A stretch of DNA of 64,000 nt from Bacteriovoracaceae bacterium (GTDB taxonomy: Bacteria; Bdellovibrionota; Bacteriovoracia; Bacteriovoracales; Bacteriovoracaceae): the NCBI GenBank assembly GCA_024711325.1, contig JANJTC010000002.1:186001-250000 (forward strand), written 5' to 3'. The translations under genes were made by a program, and so were the position numbers. This document shows positions 51,135 to 59,768 of the stretch, piece after piece. How positions within the stretch are numbered: the first letter of the stretch is position 1; each line of letters starts with the position of its first letter. Below the pieces are notes generated by a model that saw only the letters and a list, made by a program, of their open reading frames with translations, ran no database searches and was not told where the DNA came from.

Positions 51135-52959
51135 AGACCGAACCCCGCCCAGGTTCACTTTCAACTTTGATACTTCCGTGATGAGCTTCTACAATGAGTT
51201 GGGAAATATACAGGCCAAGACCAAAGCCGCCGAAGTTGTATTCTGAAACGGCCCTTCCGAATTTCTCAAATATACGTTCCTGATCTTTACTAAAAATACC
51301 AATCCCTTGATCTTTTATTATCAAGTTCGCTCCATTCTCCACACAGCTCACTGATAGCTCAATCGGCCGGTGTGCACCGAACTTAAGGGCATTTGTTAAG
51401 AGATTAGTGATAAGCTTTTCCAGTTTCTTGCTGTCCCAAAGACCTTGACACTTGTCTTCCAGATGCAGCTCTAATTTTGAACCACTACTTTGAATCATGC
51501 TGCCCAGGCCTTGACTTACATTTTTTACGATTTCGATTAGATCCGTGTTTTGTAACTCTAATTGAACACTCACTTTATTCTCATGGGCAATATAGAGTAA
51601 ATCTTCAATTAAAGACTGTAGTCTTTTGGCCTGGGAATCAGCGCTAAGGAAGGATTTAATTGTCTCTTCTTGGGTAGATGGTTTTTTTGTCTGACCTCGA
51701 GCCGCGCGGAGCATAATTTGAAGTTGCAATATTAAAACCGTCAGGGGGGTTCTTAATTCATGAGCCGCAAGTGCAATAAAGGTTTCACGTGCCCTTACCG
51801 CTTCTTCGGCCGCTTGGCGTGCTTTTTTCTCTTCGATTAATAGATTGTCTCTTTCGATCTCAGCTCGGTGTCTTTTCCGAATATTAATAATCAAAGCAAT
51901 ATTCAAAACAATCAGAACTAAGACAATAATCAGTGTAGATATAATTTCCGAACGATATTTGGTAAAGATGCTTTCTGGATAGTTGATCAGCTCAGCCTGA
52001 TGAGGGATCCTCTCTGTTGGGATATTAAAGCGACTTAACTGATTGTAGTCCAAAACAAAGCGTGATGGACTGACCTTAACGATTGGGGGATTTTCCCCAT
52101 TTAATGCCCTGATAGCGAGCTCTGCGGCCACTTGCCCTTGTATGCGCCCATCCAGAAGCCATCCTCCCACAATACCAAATCCAAGTTGAATTTCCCACAG
52201 GCCATAGGCCGGAACTCTTGAGTATTTGTTGATGAACCTAATGGCTTGCCGTTGACTAAATTTTTTGCCTTCACCATCAATAATGAAATTCGTATTAAGT
52301 AGGAGGTCTCCCTCTCCCAAGAGAGAAACTTCTTTTTGGACCTCTTCTATTGGAAGATTATGCAAAACTTTAAATTGCACTTTTTCTTTCCAGCGTGGGA
52401 ATAAAGCTTGGAGTTCTTTTAGAAGCTCCATACTTATTTCTGTTGAATCAAGAACCACAGCGATCCGTTTGGTTTCTGGATGCAGCTCTAACATGGAATC
52501 AATTGTGCGAACATAATCGACTGCTTCCACTACACCTGAAATTCGTGCTTGGTCGTCCACCATTGAATCTTGAAAGTTATTAACTCCGGCAAAAACCAGG
52601 TAGGATTTTGGAAAAAGTTCTTCCCGATAATTTCGGGCAAAATCGAAGGCCACGTTATCGGTTGTAATGACAATATCAAATGATCTCTTTTGATACTTAT
52701 AGCGCAGAAGAGTGAGGAAAACTTGAAGGTTTTCAGCTTCTGGATAATTTTTCCAATCCATGTACTCAACAGCTACTTCAAGGTCAGGATATTTTCTCTC
52801 AAATGTTTCCTGAATGCCTTTCATCTCTGAGGCCGTCCAGGCATATCCGTGCGAATAAGAATGCAGAACAAGGATTTCTGGTCTGATGGTTGTTTGTGCC
52901 CAGGCCCCGGAGAGCAAGCAGAATAAGAGGCCAGCAGTTACAACAAACAGTACTTTCAT
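51088..52959 (-). CDS. sensor histidine kinase with periplasmic ABC-substrate-binding domain
   Basis: The 623-residue protein has a signal peptide (FVVTAGLLFCLLSGAWAQ), a periplasmic ABC_sub_bind-like domain (about 25-320; ILVLHSYSHGYAWTASEMKGI...DIVITTDNVAFDFA), one membrane helix (IISTLIIVLVLIVLNIALII), a coiled coil, HisKA with LAAHELRTPLTVLI and HATPase_c with LLTNALKFG and GGFGLGLYI. It senses a periplasmic solute and phosphorylates an unknown regulator; none is adjacent. It shares 47 nt with the zinc exporter tail. Confidence 0.9.
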   Translation of the reverse strand: MKVLFVVTAGLLFCLLSGAWAQTTIRPEILVLHSYSHGYAWTASEMKGIQETFERKYPDLEVAVEYMDWKNYPEAENLQVFLTLLRYKYQKRSFDIVITTDNVAFDFARNYREELFPKSYLVFAGVNNFQDSMVDDQARISGVVEAVDYVRTIDSMLELHPETKRIAVVLDSTEISMELLKELQALFPRWKEKVQFKVLHNLPIEEVQKEVSLLGEGDLLLNTNFIIDGEGKKFSQRQAIRFINKYSRVPAYGLWEIQLGFGIVGGWLLDGRIQGQVAAELAIRALNGENPPIVKVSPSRFVLDYNQLSRFNIPTERIPHQAELINYPESIFTKYRSEIISTLIIVLVLIVLNIALIINIRKRHRAEIERDNLLIEEKKARQAAEEAVRARETFIALAAHELRTPLTVLILQLQIMLRAARGQTKKPSTQEETIKSFLSADSQAKRLQSLIEDLLYIAHENKVSVQLELQNTDLIEIVKNVSQGLGSMIQSSGSKLELHLEDKCQGLWDSKKLEKLITNLLTNALKFGAHRPIELSVSCVENGANLIIKDQGIGIFSKDQERIFEKFGRAVSEYNFGGFGLGLYISQLIVEAHHGSIKVESEPGRGSVFSVFLPYTPPPQIES

Positions 52960-53052
52960 GAACTTGTTTCTTTACATTACAATTAGTGAACCGATTTATT
53001 CTTCTATAGTTCAGTTTGATTTGTCACGGCATATGCCCTTAATTTTTTAATT

Positions 53053-53067
53053 TGGCACTGTTCCTGC
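53053..53067 (+). promoter_or_regulatory. candidate sigma-54 promoter of BON gene
   Basis: TGGCAC-TGTTC-CTGC keeps both invariant pairs, GG of the -24 element and GC of the -12 element, with the required 10-nt gap. The start site would be near 53079, just before the AGGAGG ribosome site. Confidence 0.55.
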
Positions 53068-53093
53068 TGAAAATGAACTAACAGGAGGTGGAT

Positions 53094-53411
53094 ATGAGTC
53101 CTGGTTATCAAGGGCCTTTAGATGATTCTCTTAATCAAAAACACAGTCGTCAGTATGACGCACCTGCAGGGAATAGCTCGGTTTCTGACCGGAACTTAAA
53201 GCGTTATATTCTGGAGCAATTAGATAAACACGTTGAGATCGATTCATCTGACCTGGAAATCAAAGTGAAAGATTGTTTTGTTTTTTTAACTGGCTCAGTG
53301 GAGAGTGAACAAACACGCGCCACCATTAAGTCCCTGGTTGAAGGAATAGACGGTGTTGAAGATGTTGTGAGCTACATTGAAATAAAAGATCGCTTAGATA
53401 ATTCTTTTTGA
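53094..53411 (+). CDS. small BON-domain protein
   Basis: The start is ATG 53094, 5 nt after AGGAGG. The 105-residue protein has a disordered first third and one BON domain (SVSDRNLKRYILEQLDKH ... LEIKVKDCFVFLTGSVESEQTR ... VEGIDGVEDVVSYIE). It is a shorter paralogue of the protein at 11642 and also lacks a signal peptide. A sigma-54-type promoter is predicted upstream. Confidence 0.85.
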   Translation: MSPGYQGPLDDSLNQKHSRQYDAPAGNSSVSDRNLKRYILEQLDKHVEIDSSDLEIKVKDCFVFLTGSVESEQTRATIKSLVEGIDGVEDVVSYIEIKDRLDNSF

Positions 53412-53493
53412 GCACCTCGGAATAAAAATTGAGAAAGAATAGAGGACCCAAAACCATCCACTCGTAATAGAACTTTTGCGGGTGGATAAAATA

Positions 53494-54462
53494 ATGAAGC
53501 AACTTAAAGCGGAATTTCTGTTTTTGTTTCTGCTTATTTCCTGCCAGGGACCCTATTCAGCTCTTGGGCCGGCGGGGAGTGCTGCCCGAACAATCTCGGG
53601 TATGTTTTGGTGGTTATGTGGAGCAGGCTTAGCGATATGGTTGCTATTTGTGGCCTTAGAGCTTTATGCCATTTTAGTTAAACCTGGGCCTCATGATTTA
53701 AAAAAAACGAGGCTGTTTGTCATTGGTGGTGGGGTGATCTTTCCTGTAATCATCATAACCATTTCGATCTATTTTAGCCTTGCTCCCTTGCCTGATCTTG
53801 TAAAGATGGCCCCCAAAGGAAGCGTTGTAGTAAAAGTCAGCGGACTGCAATGGTGGTGGAGGGTCAAATATCCACTTGCTAATGATCAAGAAATTGAAGT
53901 CGCCAATGAAATCTGGTTGCCGGTGAATGAGCCAGTGCAGTTTCTTCTATCGAGTGAAGATGTCATTCATTCATTCTGGGTTCCGTCCTTGGCCGGCAAG
54001 ATTGACATGATTCCCGGCCAGACGAATCATCTAAGTTTCACTCCAACTAAAACCGGACATTATCTGGGATCTTGTGCAGAATTTTGCGGCACTTCACATG
54101 CCCTGATGCGACTGGATGTGAAAGTTGTCGAAAGAAACGTTTTTGATGAATGGTTAAAAAAGCAAGAACGTTCCGTGAAGAAAACTGGTTCTCCTGGTGA
54201 AACGGCCTTTGTTTCAAATGGTTGTATTTCCTGTCATACCGTAAGAGGAATTAGTTCTCTGGGCAAAATTGGACCTGATCTTACTCATGTTGGAAGCCGT
54301 AGAAGAATCGGTTCTGGCATTCTAAATAACGATGCAAATCAAATTCATCGCTGGATTGATGAGGTTGATCTGATTAAACCCGAAGCCAAAATGCCTTCCT
54401 TTAAAAGCCTTCCCATAGAAGAGCGAAAGGCCTTAGCAAAATGGCTTGAAGGATTGAAATGA
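53494..54462 (+). CDS. ctaC: cytochrome c oxidase subunit II with C-terminal heme c domain
   Basis: From ATG 53494 (322 residues) the protein has a lipoprotein-type signal (FLFLFLLISC), two membrane segments and the CuA domain. The CuA ligands are in GSCAEFCGTSHALM. A fused cytochrome c domain follows with NGCISCHTVRG and PSFKSLP as the Met-ligand region (KMPSF). This is the caa3-type layout. It accepts electrons from soluble cytochrome c and passes them to subunit I. It overlaps the next gene by 4 nt. Confidence 0.92.
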   Translation: MKQLKAEFLFLFLLISCQGPYSALGPAGSAARTISGMFWWLCGAGLAIWLLFVALELYAILVKPGPHDLKKTRLFVIGGGVIFPVIIITISIYFSLAPLPDLVKMAPKGSVVVKVSGLQWWWRVKYPLANDQEIEVANEIWLPVNEPVQFLLSSEDVIHSFWVPSLAGKIDMIPGQTNHLSFTPTKTGHYLGSCAEFCGTSHALMRLDVKVVERNVFDEWLKKQERSVKKTGSPGETAFVSNGCISCHTVRGISSLGKIGPDLTHVGSRRRIGSGILNNDANQIHRWIDEVDLIKPEAKMPSFKSLPIEERKALAKWLEGLK

Positions 54463-56972
54463 AAGAAGATGAGATCGATGAAATTCGAGAAGGACAGGAG
54501 AGAAGGCTTCTTAAGGCCTGGAAAGTACCAGAAGGTTGGAGGTATTGGTCTGAGGTCAACAATTCAGAAGTAGGTATGTGGTATACACTTACGTCTCTTG
54601 GATTTTTTTTCTTTGCAGGTGTTTTAGCGCTATTAATACGAATTCAATTAGCAGTTCCTGATAATGATTTTTTGACGGCCGATCAGTATAATCAAATCTT
54701 CACCATGCATGGAACCGTGATGATGTTCCTTTTTGCTATTCCCATTTTTGAGGCCATTTCCATCCTCTTATTACCTCAGATGCTGGGGGCAAGGGATCTT
54801 CCGTTTCCTCGCTTGTCTGCCTATGGCTATTGGTGTTTTCTTCTGGGTGGGATTTTTGTCTGTGGTTCACTTTTTTTTGGGGCAGCACCTAAAGGAGGAT
54901 GGTTTATGTATCCTCCACTCACGTCAAATTATCAACCTGGCGTGGGAGCGGATATCTGGCTTTTAGGTTTAACTTTCATTGAAATTGCATCAATTGCCGC
55001 GGCCGTTGAACTTATAGTCGGCATTTTAAAATGCCGACCACCTGGTATGAGAATTAACCTTATGCCTATTTATGCCTGGTATATTTTGGTTGTTGCCATC
55101 ATGATCTTATTTGCTTTCCCCCCCCTTATTGCAGGTGATATTTTACTTGAGATGGAGCGTGCTTTTGACTGGCCTTTTTTTGATGAAAGGCGAGGAGGCA
55201 ATCCACTCTTATGGCAGCATTTGTTCTGGATCTTCGGTCACCCGGAAGTCTACATCATCTTCCTACCATCCATCGCCCTTCTGGCCACGATTATTCCTAC
55301 TTTTTCACGGGTCCATCTAGTGGGCCATAGTTGGGTCGTTTTGTCTGCTGTAGGGACAGGCTTTTTAAGCTTTGGATTATGGGTTCACCATATGTTTACG
55401 ACAGGACTTCCTGGTGTTTCACTCGGTATTTTTTCTGCTGCCTCTCAAGCGGTTGCCATTCCAACAGGTGTCCAACTTTTTTGTTTTCTCGCGACACTTC
55501 TGACTGGGCATTTTATAAAATCAGTTCCTATGTTATTTGCACTGGGTGGCATGGCGACTTTTGTCATTGGCGGATTAACGGGAGTGATGGTGGCGATAGC
55601 TCCTTTTGATTTTCAGGCGCATGACACTTTCTTTGTAGTAGGACACCTTCATTATGTATTGATTGGTGGAAGTGTCTTTCCGATTCTGGCCGGCATTTAT
55701 TATTATGCTCCAATTGTTAGTGGCAAAAAACTTTCAGAACGTCTTGGTAGGCTTTGTTTTTGGCTCGTGATTATTGGTTTTAATGTCACCTTTTTTCCAA
55801 TGCACGCCAGTGGCCTCTTAGGAATGCCCCGGCGTGTGTATACCTATCCAGCGGAAATGGGAATAGGGGGATTAAATCTCATCTCAACTATCGGGGCCTT
55901 TATTTTGGGAGCAGGTTTTCTGGTTTTACTTTGGGATATTTTAAGGCCCAAGTCCAAGCAGCCCTATTCAGAAAGAAATCCTTGGGGAGCTGGCACGATG
56001 GAATGGGCGATGAAGATTCCTGACCGTATGTGGGGTGTTCGTTCTATCCCTCTTATTAAGACTCGTTATCCACTTTGGGACCAGCCAAATTTTATAAAAG
56101 ATATTGATCACGGAAATTTCTATCTGCCTGATGCAGAGGAAGAGATGCGGGAAACATTGATCACCAGCACACTTGATGCTCATCCCATCCAGTGCATGAG
56201 AGTTCCCGGTCCGACTTTTGTTACCCATCTGGCAGCATTATTCTCCGGAGGGTTTTTTATTTTTGCCACTTATCACTGGTGGATTCCCACTATTATCTCC
56301 GGGATTCTCGCGGTTATATTTATTGTTTACTGGTTGTGGACTGGAACGGCCTGGATCCCTGAAAAAAATGAGAAAAACGTAGGCATGGGAGTGAGCCTTC
56401 CTATTTATAAATCCGGACCGCTGGCCGCTGGATGGTGGGCCATGTTTATAACCATGCTGGCAGACATGACCGCCTTCATTTCATTAATATTTGGATATTT
56501 CTTCTATTGGACTGTTCAAGAAAACTTTCCTCCCCAAAAAATTGCCGGGCCGGAGTTTCTCTGGCCAGTGACAGGAGCTGGCCTGCTCTTATTCTCATGG
56601 ATACTGACTAAGTTATCCTGGAAGTGGAACCGGGAAAATAAAACCAAACGCTTTTATTCATCTTTACTGACTGCAAGCTTAATGTCGTTAGCGGGAGGGA
56701 TCGCTTTTCTGGCAGGACCATGGGTTCATAAGATGGATCCAACCGTACATGTTTATCAGGCCATTGTCTGGGTACTCGTTATTTGGACGGCATTACATGC
56801 TGTCCTTGGATCGCTAATGCAAGTGTATTGTCTTGCAAGGAGAATGGCAGGAAGAATGACAGCGCTCTATGATGCTGACATAACGAACGTTTCTCTCTAT
56901 GCATGCTTCATGGCCGTAACGGGAATAATCACTGCACTGGTTATTTCCGGTTTTCCGGCAATAGGAAGGTGA
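54459..56972 (+). CDS. ctaD: cytochrome c oxidase subunit I + III fusion
   Basis: The 837-residue protein combines COX1 (residues 1-580) and COX3-like (about 645-837). Heme-copper ligands and channel residues: MHGTVMMF, HLFWIFGHPEVYIIFLP with the His-Tyr crosslink region, WVHHMFTTG and HDTFFVVGHLHYVLIGG. GHPEVY marks an A1-type proton pathway. The COX3 part has WAMFITMLADMTAFISLIFGYFF and HAVLGSLM. CtaDE fusions of this kind occur in caa3 oxidases. Confidence 0.95.
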   Translation: MKEDEIDEIREGQERRLLKAWKVPEGWRYWSEVNNSEVGMWYTLTSLGFFFFAGVLALLIRIQLAVPDNDFLTADQYNQIFTMHGTVMMFLFAIPIFEAISILLLPQMLGARDLPFPRLSAYGYWCFLLGGIFVCGSLFFGAAPKGGWFMYPPLTSNYQPGVGADIWLLGLTFIEIASIAAAVELIVGILKCRPPGMRINLMPIYAWYILVVAIMILFAFPPLIAGDILLEMERAFDWPFFDERRGGNPLLWQHLFWIFGHPEVYIIFLPSIALLATIIPTFSRVHLVGHSWVVLSAVGTGFLSFGLWVHHMFTTGLPGVSLGIFSAASQAVAIPTGVQLFCFLATLLTGHFIKSVPMLFALGGMATFVIGGLTGVMVAIAPFDFQAHDTFFVVGHLHYVLIGGSVFPILAGIYYYAPIVSGKKLSERLGRLCFWLVIIGFNVTFFPMHASGLLGMPRRVYTYPAEMGIGGLNLISTIGAFILGAGFLVLLWDILRPKSKQPYSERNPWGAGTMEWAMKIPDRMWGVRSIPLIKTRYPLWDQPNFIKDIDHGNFYLPDAEEEMRETLITSTLDAHPIQCMRVPGPTFVTHLAALFSGGFFIFATYHWWIPTIISGILAVIFIVYWLWTGTAWIPEKNEKNVGMGVSLPIYKSGPLAAGWWAMFITMLADMTAFISLIFGYFFYWTVQENFPPQKIAGPEFLWPVTGAGLLLFSWILTKLSWKWNRENKTKRFYSSLLTASLMSLAGGIAFLAGPWVHKMDPTVHVYQAIVWVLVIWTALHAVLGSLMQVYCLARRMAGRMTALYDADITNVSLYACFMAVTGIITALVISGFPAIGR

Positions 56973-56973
56973 G

Positions 56974-57330
56974 ATGATAACAAGACATTCATTATGGTTA
57001 TTGGCCCTCTCGCCAGTGGTATGGTCATTGCATTTTACAGCTGTTTATATTACGGCGGCAATTTGGTGTGCTAAATTTCCGGGCACAGACCTTCTCAAGG
57101 TAAGACATTTAACGGCCATTTATACTGTCATCGCTTTAGCTGTCGTTTCAATGCAAGTTTTTTATGGTTATCGCAAGCATAGAAGTAGCGATACTCACGC
57201 TCATCATAAAGATTCCCTGGAAGGAAGAGAACGTTTCTTAGGACTGACTCAGCTATTAATTTCCGGCCTCAGTTTTCTTGCCATTACTTACAATGCTTAT
57301 GCGGTTTATGTTTTCAGGAGCTGTGAATGA
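56974..57330 (+). CDS. small membrane protein of the oxidase operon
   Basis: The 118-residue protein has three membrane segments (LWLLALSPVVWSLHFTAVYI, IYTVIALAVVSMQVFYGY, LLISGLSFLAITYNAYAVYV) and a His-rich loop (HRSSDTHAHHKDS). It is located between the oxidase and CtaG genes with 1-nt and 4-nt junctions. It may be a subunit IV or assembly factor. The sequence family is not recognised with certainty. Confidence 0.72.
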   Translation: MITRHSLWLLALSPVVWSLHFTAVYITAAIWCAKFPGTDLLKVRHLTAIYTVIALAVVSMQVFYGYRKHRSSDTHAHHKDSLEGRERFLGLTQLLISGLSFLAITYNAYAVYVFRSCE

Positions 57331-57911
57331 CACGGAACTTCAGTCTGGGCTTCGGATTTTTCTTTTTACTATTAGCATGGGCAGGCCCATTGGCCCAACT
57401 AGCGAAGTCCGCTTTTTATGGCCATATGATCATGCATATGTTGGTTGTGGCCGTGGCCGCCCCTTTACTGGCCTTCGGTATAGTTGATAGTAAGTATGAT
57501 CCTACCGGAAATTTTCCTCTTCTGTTTGCACCTATTCCTGCGGCAGTAGGGGAACTCATTATTGTTTGGGCCTGGCATGCGCCAAAACTTCATCTTTTTG
57601 CTCGTCATACTTTCTGGGGACTTTTACTGGAGCAAGGGATGTTTTTATTGGCAGGAGTTTGGGTCTGGCTTTCTTCATTTGGAAACAAGGCCGCAGGTGT
57701 GATCGGGCTACTGTTGACCTCAATGCATATGACGTTTCTAGGGGCGTTACTGAGTCTTTCATCCCGACCACTCTATATTCACCATGACCTCAATGATCAG
57801 CATATTGGTGGAGTGATCATGCTGATTGTGGGAGGCATATCATATTTAACCGGCGGACTTTGGCTCACACTGAAACTACTTAAGGAAAAAAAATATGAAG
57901 AATTGGCTTAG
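57327..57911 (+). CDS. ctaG: CtaG-type cytochrome oxidase assembly protein (caa3_CtaG family)
   Basis: The 194-residue polytopic protein has about six membrane segments and conserved His positions: YGHMIMHMLVVAVAAPL, IVWAWHAPKLH, LTSMHMTFLGALLSLS and IHHDLNDQHIGGVIM. This is the Bacillus-type CtaG (not the Cox11 type), needed for assembly of caa3 oxidase, probably copper delivery. It overlaps both neighbours. Confidence 0.88.
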   Translation: MTRNFSLGFGFFFLLLAWAGPLAQLAKSAFYGHMIMHMLVVAVAAPLLAFGIVDSKYDPTGNFPLLFAPIPAAVGELIIVWAWHAPKLHLFARHTFWGLLLEQGMFLLAGVWVWLSSFGNKAAGVIGLLLTSMHMTFLGALLSLSSRPLYIHHDLNDQHIGGVIMLIVGGISYLTGGLWLTLKLLKEKKYEELA

Positions 57912-58962
57912 GCCTATTATCTTATTTCTTATAAGTTTGGGAACTCTCGGTGCGGTGGTAATGATTTCCGGTTTGATTCCTATAAGTGCCAGTTCTGGCC
58001 ATTGGCCTATCACCGCCTGGATTCTGGAATTTTCTATGAAGCGTTCGGTTTCTACTTATACTTTGACTAAAGAATCGCCTCATCTTGAAGATCAAAGGAT
58101 GATTCAAAGGGGAGCAGGACATTATGAAATAGGCTGTAAGCAATGTCATGGAGGCGTGGAAAAAACAAACATCATCGGTCTCCATACCACGCCTAAAATT
58201 CCTCATTTGCCACCGGTTATCAAAGAATGGAAGCCGGAAGAATTATTTCGTATAGTAAAACATGGAGTTAAATTTACTGGGATGCCGGCATGGCCATCTC
58301 TGCAAAGGGACGATGAAGTCTGGTCAATGGTAGCTTTTCTTTTGCAATTTCCTAAGCTCGATTGGAAAAGTTATCAGAAACTTGTACATGCTCCTGGTTC
58401 AGAAAAAATTGAACATGATGTTCTAAGAAGTTGTAGTCATTGCCATGGTCTTGATGGAAATGGCCGGCAAACCGGTGCATTTCCTCTTCTGTCAGGGCAG
58501 AATGCTGAATATCTGGAGAACTCTCTTAAGGCCTATGCTAAAGGTGAACGTCATAGCGGGACGATGAAAATTGTTACTTATAATTTGGAATCTGAGATGC
58601 TTAAAGAGCTGGCCTTGCATTACAGTAAGCAAAAAAGACGACCGCTCGTTAAGCAAAGCGTAGATCAGTCCGCAATAGAAGAAGGATCACGGCTGGCAAA
58701 AATGGGTATTCCTGAGCAGCATGTGGCCTCATGTATAGGGTGTCATGGACCAGATGAAAGTGGCTTAACTCGTAAACCATACTTCCCCGATCTTAGAGGG
58801 CAGCCAGCTGATTACATCACAACTCAGTTAGATCTATTTTTGAAGGGAAAAAGAGGGGGGTCAGAGCACGTTCAACTTATGCACAAAGCAGTTCATACAC
58901 TCACTGAGCTTCAAATAAAAAACCTGGCCCTGTATTTTGAATCCTTGGAATTTAAAAATTAG
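57895..58962 (+). CDS. triheme c-type cytochrome of oxidase operon
   Basis: The 355-residue protein has an N-terminal anchor (IILFLISLGTLGAVVMISG) and three class I cytochrome c domains with CKQCH (81-85), CSHCH (180-184) and CIGCH (280-284). Domains 2 and 3 resemble cytochrome c4/cytochrome c553 pairs (GLDGNGRQTGAFPLLSGQ, LTRKPYFPDLRGQPADYI). It overlaps ctaG by 17 nt. It is likely the membrane-bound electron donor to the oxidase. Three hemes in one chain plus the subunit II heme would form a short electron wire. Confidence 0.9.
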   Translation: MKNWLRPIILFLISLGTLGAVVMISGLIPISASSGHWPITAWILEFSMKRSVSTYTLTKESPHLEDQRMIQRGAGHYEIGCKQCHGGVEKTNIIGLHTTPKIPHLPPVIKEWKPEELFRIVKHGVKFTGMPAWPSLQRDDEVWSMVAFLLQFPKLDWKSYQKLVHAPGSEKIEHDVLRSCSHCHGLDGNGRQTGAFPLLSGQNAEYLENSLKAYAKGERHSGTMKIVTYNLESEMLKELALHYSKQKRRPLVKQSVDQSAIEEGSRLAKMGIPEQHVASCIGCHGPDESGLTRKPYFPDLRGQPADYITTQLDLFLKGKRGGSEHVQLMHKAVHTLTELQIKNLALYFESLEFKN

Positions 58963-58984
58963 TGAATTATCCCGCCTTGCGACA

Positions 58985-59002
58985 ATATGACAATGATCAT
59001 AC
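58985..59002 (+). promoter_or_regulatory. CRP/FNR-like operator, site 4 (paralogue B)
   Basis: ATATGA-CAATGA-TCATAC, with TATGA-N6-TCATA perfect. A TATAAA at 59043-59048 gives a start near 59055 and a dyad centre at -61.5, the textbook class I distance. It is 74 nt from the ATG. Confidence 0.6.
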
Positions 59003-59075
59003 TCTTAACTAAGAAGCCTCAGTTCCAGCTCTAACTGCTTATTATAAATTCTGGGCATTAACCTGGAGGTTATTT

Positions 59076-59768
59076 ATGAATAAGTACACTGTCCTGTTTT
59101 CAATGCTTCTTTCTCAAATTGCATTTGCGGCCCCAAGCATAGGTCCTGCACCAGTGAAACACTTATATGTGCCACAAGGCTTCGATAGCAATGACACTGT
59201 TGAAGTTGTCGTTACCGGGAATTTTCCTAATCCTTGTTATTCTAGAAATACAGTTGTGGTTGATGTCATTGATGATCAGATTAATGTAGAAGTCAGTGCT
59301 CTTAATTCAGAGAAGATGATTTCTTGCCCTGATATTATCGTTCCATTTAAAGAAGTTGTTTCTGTTGGGAATCTTCAGGGCGGAGATTATCAGATTACTG
59401 TGAATGGAGTGTTGAAAGATAAGTTGGTTGTAACTGAAGCCGATTCTAATTCAGTCGATGATCATCTCTATGCTGCCATTGATAATATTGAAAAGAAAGG
59501 CCCCAGCGACTATGTTCTCCATGGCTGGCGCTATAGCCCGTGTATCGAATTGGATCGAATTGATGTCCTCAGTAACGGTAAGGATACTCTTTCGGTTCTT
59601 CCTGTCATGAAACAAGTCTCTAACTTTTGTCCAATGAAAATGATTCCGGTCTCGTATCCTGTAAAATTGAATTTTGGAGATTTAAAGTCTCAAGATCCTT
59701 TGATTTATATCAGAACTATGGATGGGAAATCGTTTAACAGTATTATCCATTTGGGTGATCGTAGATGA
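59076..59768 (+). CDS. secreted protein of unknown family, paralogue B
   Basis: The 230-residue product has a signal peptide (VLFSMLLSQIAFAAPS) and is a paralogue of the protein at 48637 along its whole length (shared blocks listed there). Its Cys pattern (NPCYSRN, ISCPDI, SPCIELD, SNFCPMK) matches position for position. The family is unknown. It overlaps a predicted secreted metalloprotease by 4 nt, so it may be its partner, inhibitor or substrate. GGAGG precedes the ATG. Confidence 0.8.
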   Translation: MNKYTVLFSMLLSQIAFAAPSIGPAPVKHLYVPQGFDSNDTVEVVVTGNFPNPCYSRNTVVVDVIDDQINVEVSALNSEKMISCPDIIVPFKEVVSVGNLQGGDYQITVNGVLKDKLVVTEADSNSVDDHLYAAIDNIEKKGPSDYVLHGWRYSPCIELDRIDVLSNGKDTLSVLPVMKQVSNFCPMKMIPVSYPVKLNFGDLKSQDPLIYIRTMDGKSFNSIIHLGDRR

